This document shows positions 21,598 through 22,832 of a stretch of 22,832 nucleotides of DNA, in pieces. A program made the translations under genes and the position numbers. Every line of letters starts with the position of its first letter. Position 1 is the first letter of the stretch. The notes under the pieces were generated by a model that was not told the origin of the DNA, did no database searches, and saw nothing but the letters and a program-made list of their open reading frames with translations. The stretch is from Candidatus Uhrbacteria bacterium (GTDB taxonomy: Bacteria; Patescibacteriota; Patescibacteriia; JACQRZ01), in NCBI GenBank assembly GCA_016209345.1, contig JACQWH010000008.1:1-22832 (forward strand), read 5' to 3'.

Positions 21598-22691
21598 ATC
21601 GTATGTCCTCATTCCTTCGAGTAATAACTATTGCGGTTGCGCTGCTCTTTGTGGGGCAGGCGTGTTCGTTGCAATTTTCCTCAAAGAAGGAGACGGGACT
21701 TTACAAGACAATTACGGCCGGGCGTTCATGGAAGCAGAAGTCGAGCATGCGTCTTGCCGACGGACGCATTTCGCGTGTAGAAGATATTGATGTGACGAAA
21801 ATCGTTGTCGATCAGCGCAATCCGCTGCGCGTGTTTTTGGGCACGACACTCCATGGCCTTTTTGCAAGCGAAGACGGGGGAGAAGAATGGGTGCAGCTCA
21901 TCGCCGGCCAGTCGATTCTTGACATCGCGCTTGATCCGACCGCTCGCTGTACGCTTTTCTTTACCACCACGACGGCGCTTTTGAGGACAACAAATTGCGC
22001 GGAGTCATGGGATATTCTTTTTCGTGAAACCAGGGACGGCGCCCTGCTGCGAAGCGTAGCCGTTGATTACTCGTCGCCAACGACCGTCTATCTTGCAAGC
22101 GCTTCGGGTGATCTTTTCAAGAGTTTTGACGGAGGATTGACATGGAGGACGCAGTATCGAAATCCGGCATACCCGTTTGCAAAAATCATCATCGATCGAT
22201 ACGATCCAAACCTTCTCTATCTCGCATCAGCCGGCGGCGGGATAGTACGGAGCGTTGACCGCGGCGAGCACTGGGAAGACATCACGGGGAATCTGGCTGA
22301 TTTTCCGGACGCGCATTCATTTCGAACGATCGAGTCAACAACATCTCGCGACGCGCTCTTTTACGCATCCGACCTCGGGCTTTACAAGACCGGTGATGCC
22401 GGTAAGACATGGCAGCGCATTCCACTGCTCACCCCCGCGGGCAGCGTTCCCATTCTTATTGCAGGGTCGAATGGCAACGATTCATCCGAATACTTCTATG
22501 GCACGCGCAACACTTTTTACAGAACGAACGATGATGGAGCGCATTGGGTAGCACTCCCGCTTCCGTCCGGCTCTGTCCCGGCATATCTTGCTATTGATCC
22601 GACGAACGCGTCTATCCAGTATCTCGGGTTCCGTATCGACAGAAGACGTCTTGAGCCGTATTGGTACTACGGCCCCGAGCAGTTTTATTAG
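21594..22691 (+). CDS. YCF48-like/Asp-box seven-bladed beta-propeller lipoprotein
   Basis: A 365-aa protein. An N-terminal signal peptide ends at VGQAC-S, a loose lipobox with C24 as candidate lipid anchor. Seven Asp-box-like repeats follow, each with an aromatic pair and a Trp: W46, W99, W139, W184, W227, W273 and W318, mostly about 45 residues apart. Examples are SEDGGEEW, SFDGGLTW, TGDAGKTW and TNDDGAHW; two (TAGRSW, TNCAESW) are degenerate. This predicts a seven-bladed propeller related to YCF48/BNR/sortilin proteins, probably exposed at the cell surface. It overlaps holB by 4 bases. The ligand is unknown. The IS element begins just after its stop codon. Confidence 0.82.
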   Translation: MNRMSSFLRVITIAVALLFVGQACSLQFSSKKETGLYKTITAGRSWKQKSSMRLADGRISRVEDIDVTKIVVDQRNPLRVFLGTTLHGLFASEDGGEEWVQLIAGQSILDIALDPTARCTLFFTTTTALLRTTNCAESWDILFRETRDGALLRSVAVDYSSPTTVYLASASGDLFKSFDGGLTWRTQYRNPAYPFAKIIIDRYDPNLLYLASAGGGIVRSVDRGEHWEDITGNLADFPDAHSFRTIESTTSRDALFYASDLGLYKTGDAGKTWQRIPLLTPAGSVPILIAGSNGNDSSEYFYGTRNTFYRTNDDGAHWVALPLPSGSVPAYLAIDPTNASIQYLGFRIDRRRLEPYWYYGPEQFY

Positions 22692-22832
22692 GTGTAGCAA
22701 GGAAGTGATAATGTCATATTCCAGGGAAGTAGAAATGTCACATCCCTGGTAAAATGATGCCGTTAATCTTAACGGTATCACCTATGGCATCTATCACTAT
22801 GTCAAAGAAAGAATTAAGTCGTCTTGATGTAA
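22692..22832 (+). mobile_element. Left end of an insertion sequence (ISNCY-like), truncated by the window
   Basis: Directly after the lipoprotein stop are two tandem 22-bp imperfect repeats. GGAAGTGATAATGTCATATT opens the first (22701-22722), and the second is at 22725-22746; they match at 17 of 22 positions. CCAGGGA / TCCCTGG form an inverted pair around the second copy (22721-22727 and 22743-22749). Then come a perfect 7-bp-stem palindrome CCGTTAATCTTAACGG (22760-22775) and a start codon. This is typical of transposase-binding ends. The right end lies outside the window, so element length and target duplication cannot be judged. Confidence 0.6.
22784..22832 (+). CDS. N-terminal fragment of a transposase (cut by the window end)
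   Basis: Sixteen codons, MASITMSKKELSRLDV, still open at the edge. ATG 22784 and ATG 22799 are both possible starts. The MSKKELxRLDV opening resembles the N terminus of ISNCY-type helix-turn-helix transposases as I recall them (MTMSxKELxRLEV). The position just inside repeat-rich terminal DNA supports this. The rest of the gene is not visible. Confidence 0.55.
   Translation, partial: MASITMSKKELSRLDV

Overview
The window looks like a chromosomal segment of a Patescibacteria (Candidate Phyla Radiation, Parcubacteria-like) genome. The inference rests on gene content and style: a large DUF4012 protein beside stacked glycosyltransferases, a SIMPL-domain protein, a DUF475/TerC-type membrane protein, a short MscS-like protein, an archease-like protein, a thrombospondin type-3 surface protein and a YCF48-like lipoprotein. 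Genes are tightly packed, almost all on the + strand, and few have a clear Shine-Dalgarno sequence. TGA is used as a normal stop (mreB, the GT4 gene, holB), so the code is standard. No RNA genes or CRISPR arrays were seen. The taxonomic call is an inference.

Layout. 1-281: a 219-bp inverted-repeat (MITE-like) element and an AT-rich low-complexity tract. 282-2648: a Sad/GabD-type aldehyde dehydrogenase and a secreted TSP3-repeat protein whose signal-peptide region carries an in-frame palindromic insertion. 2649-3169: non-coding, with a promoter-like module, a 163-bp imperfect palindrome and a second MITE-like element with a perfect 7-bp target duplication. 3170-4242: a small two-helix membrane protein and a SIMPL protein. 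4277-9200: a probable operon of two unrecognised paralogues, a TerC/DUF475 membrane protein and leucyl aminopeptidase. 9206-10508: a TTGACA promoter, a zinc-ribbon/acidic-tail protein and a translationally coupled thioredoxin-reductase-like flavoprotein without the CxxC motif. 10509-10790: non-coding, with a second copy of the promoter-like module and a (TAATCCC)7 tandem array. 10791-12268: a YtxH-like protein, a third MITE-like element, an archease-like protein and an MscS-like protein.

12286-20717 is an envelope region: a membrane GT2, two soluble GT2s, DUF4012, a hairpin-rich spacer, mreB, a Nudix hydrolase and a GT4. It probably builds surface polysaccharide and controls cell shape. 20714-22691 holds a strong extended -10 promoter that should give a leaderless holB mRNA, then holB and a seven-bladed-propeller lipoprotein overlapping by ATGA. 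The window ends in the left end of an insertion sequence with the first codons of its transposase.

The most unusual signals are the in-frame element in the signal peptide, the related MITE-like elements with exact target duplications, the paralogue pair built from four copies of an unrecognised domain, and the CxxC-less thioredoxin-reductase homologue coupled to a zinc-ribbon protein.
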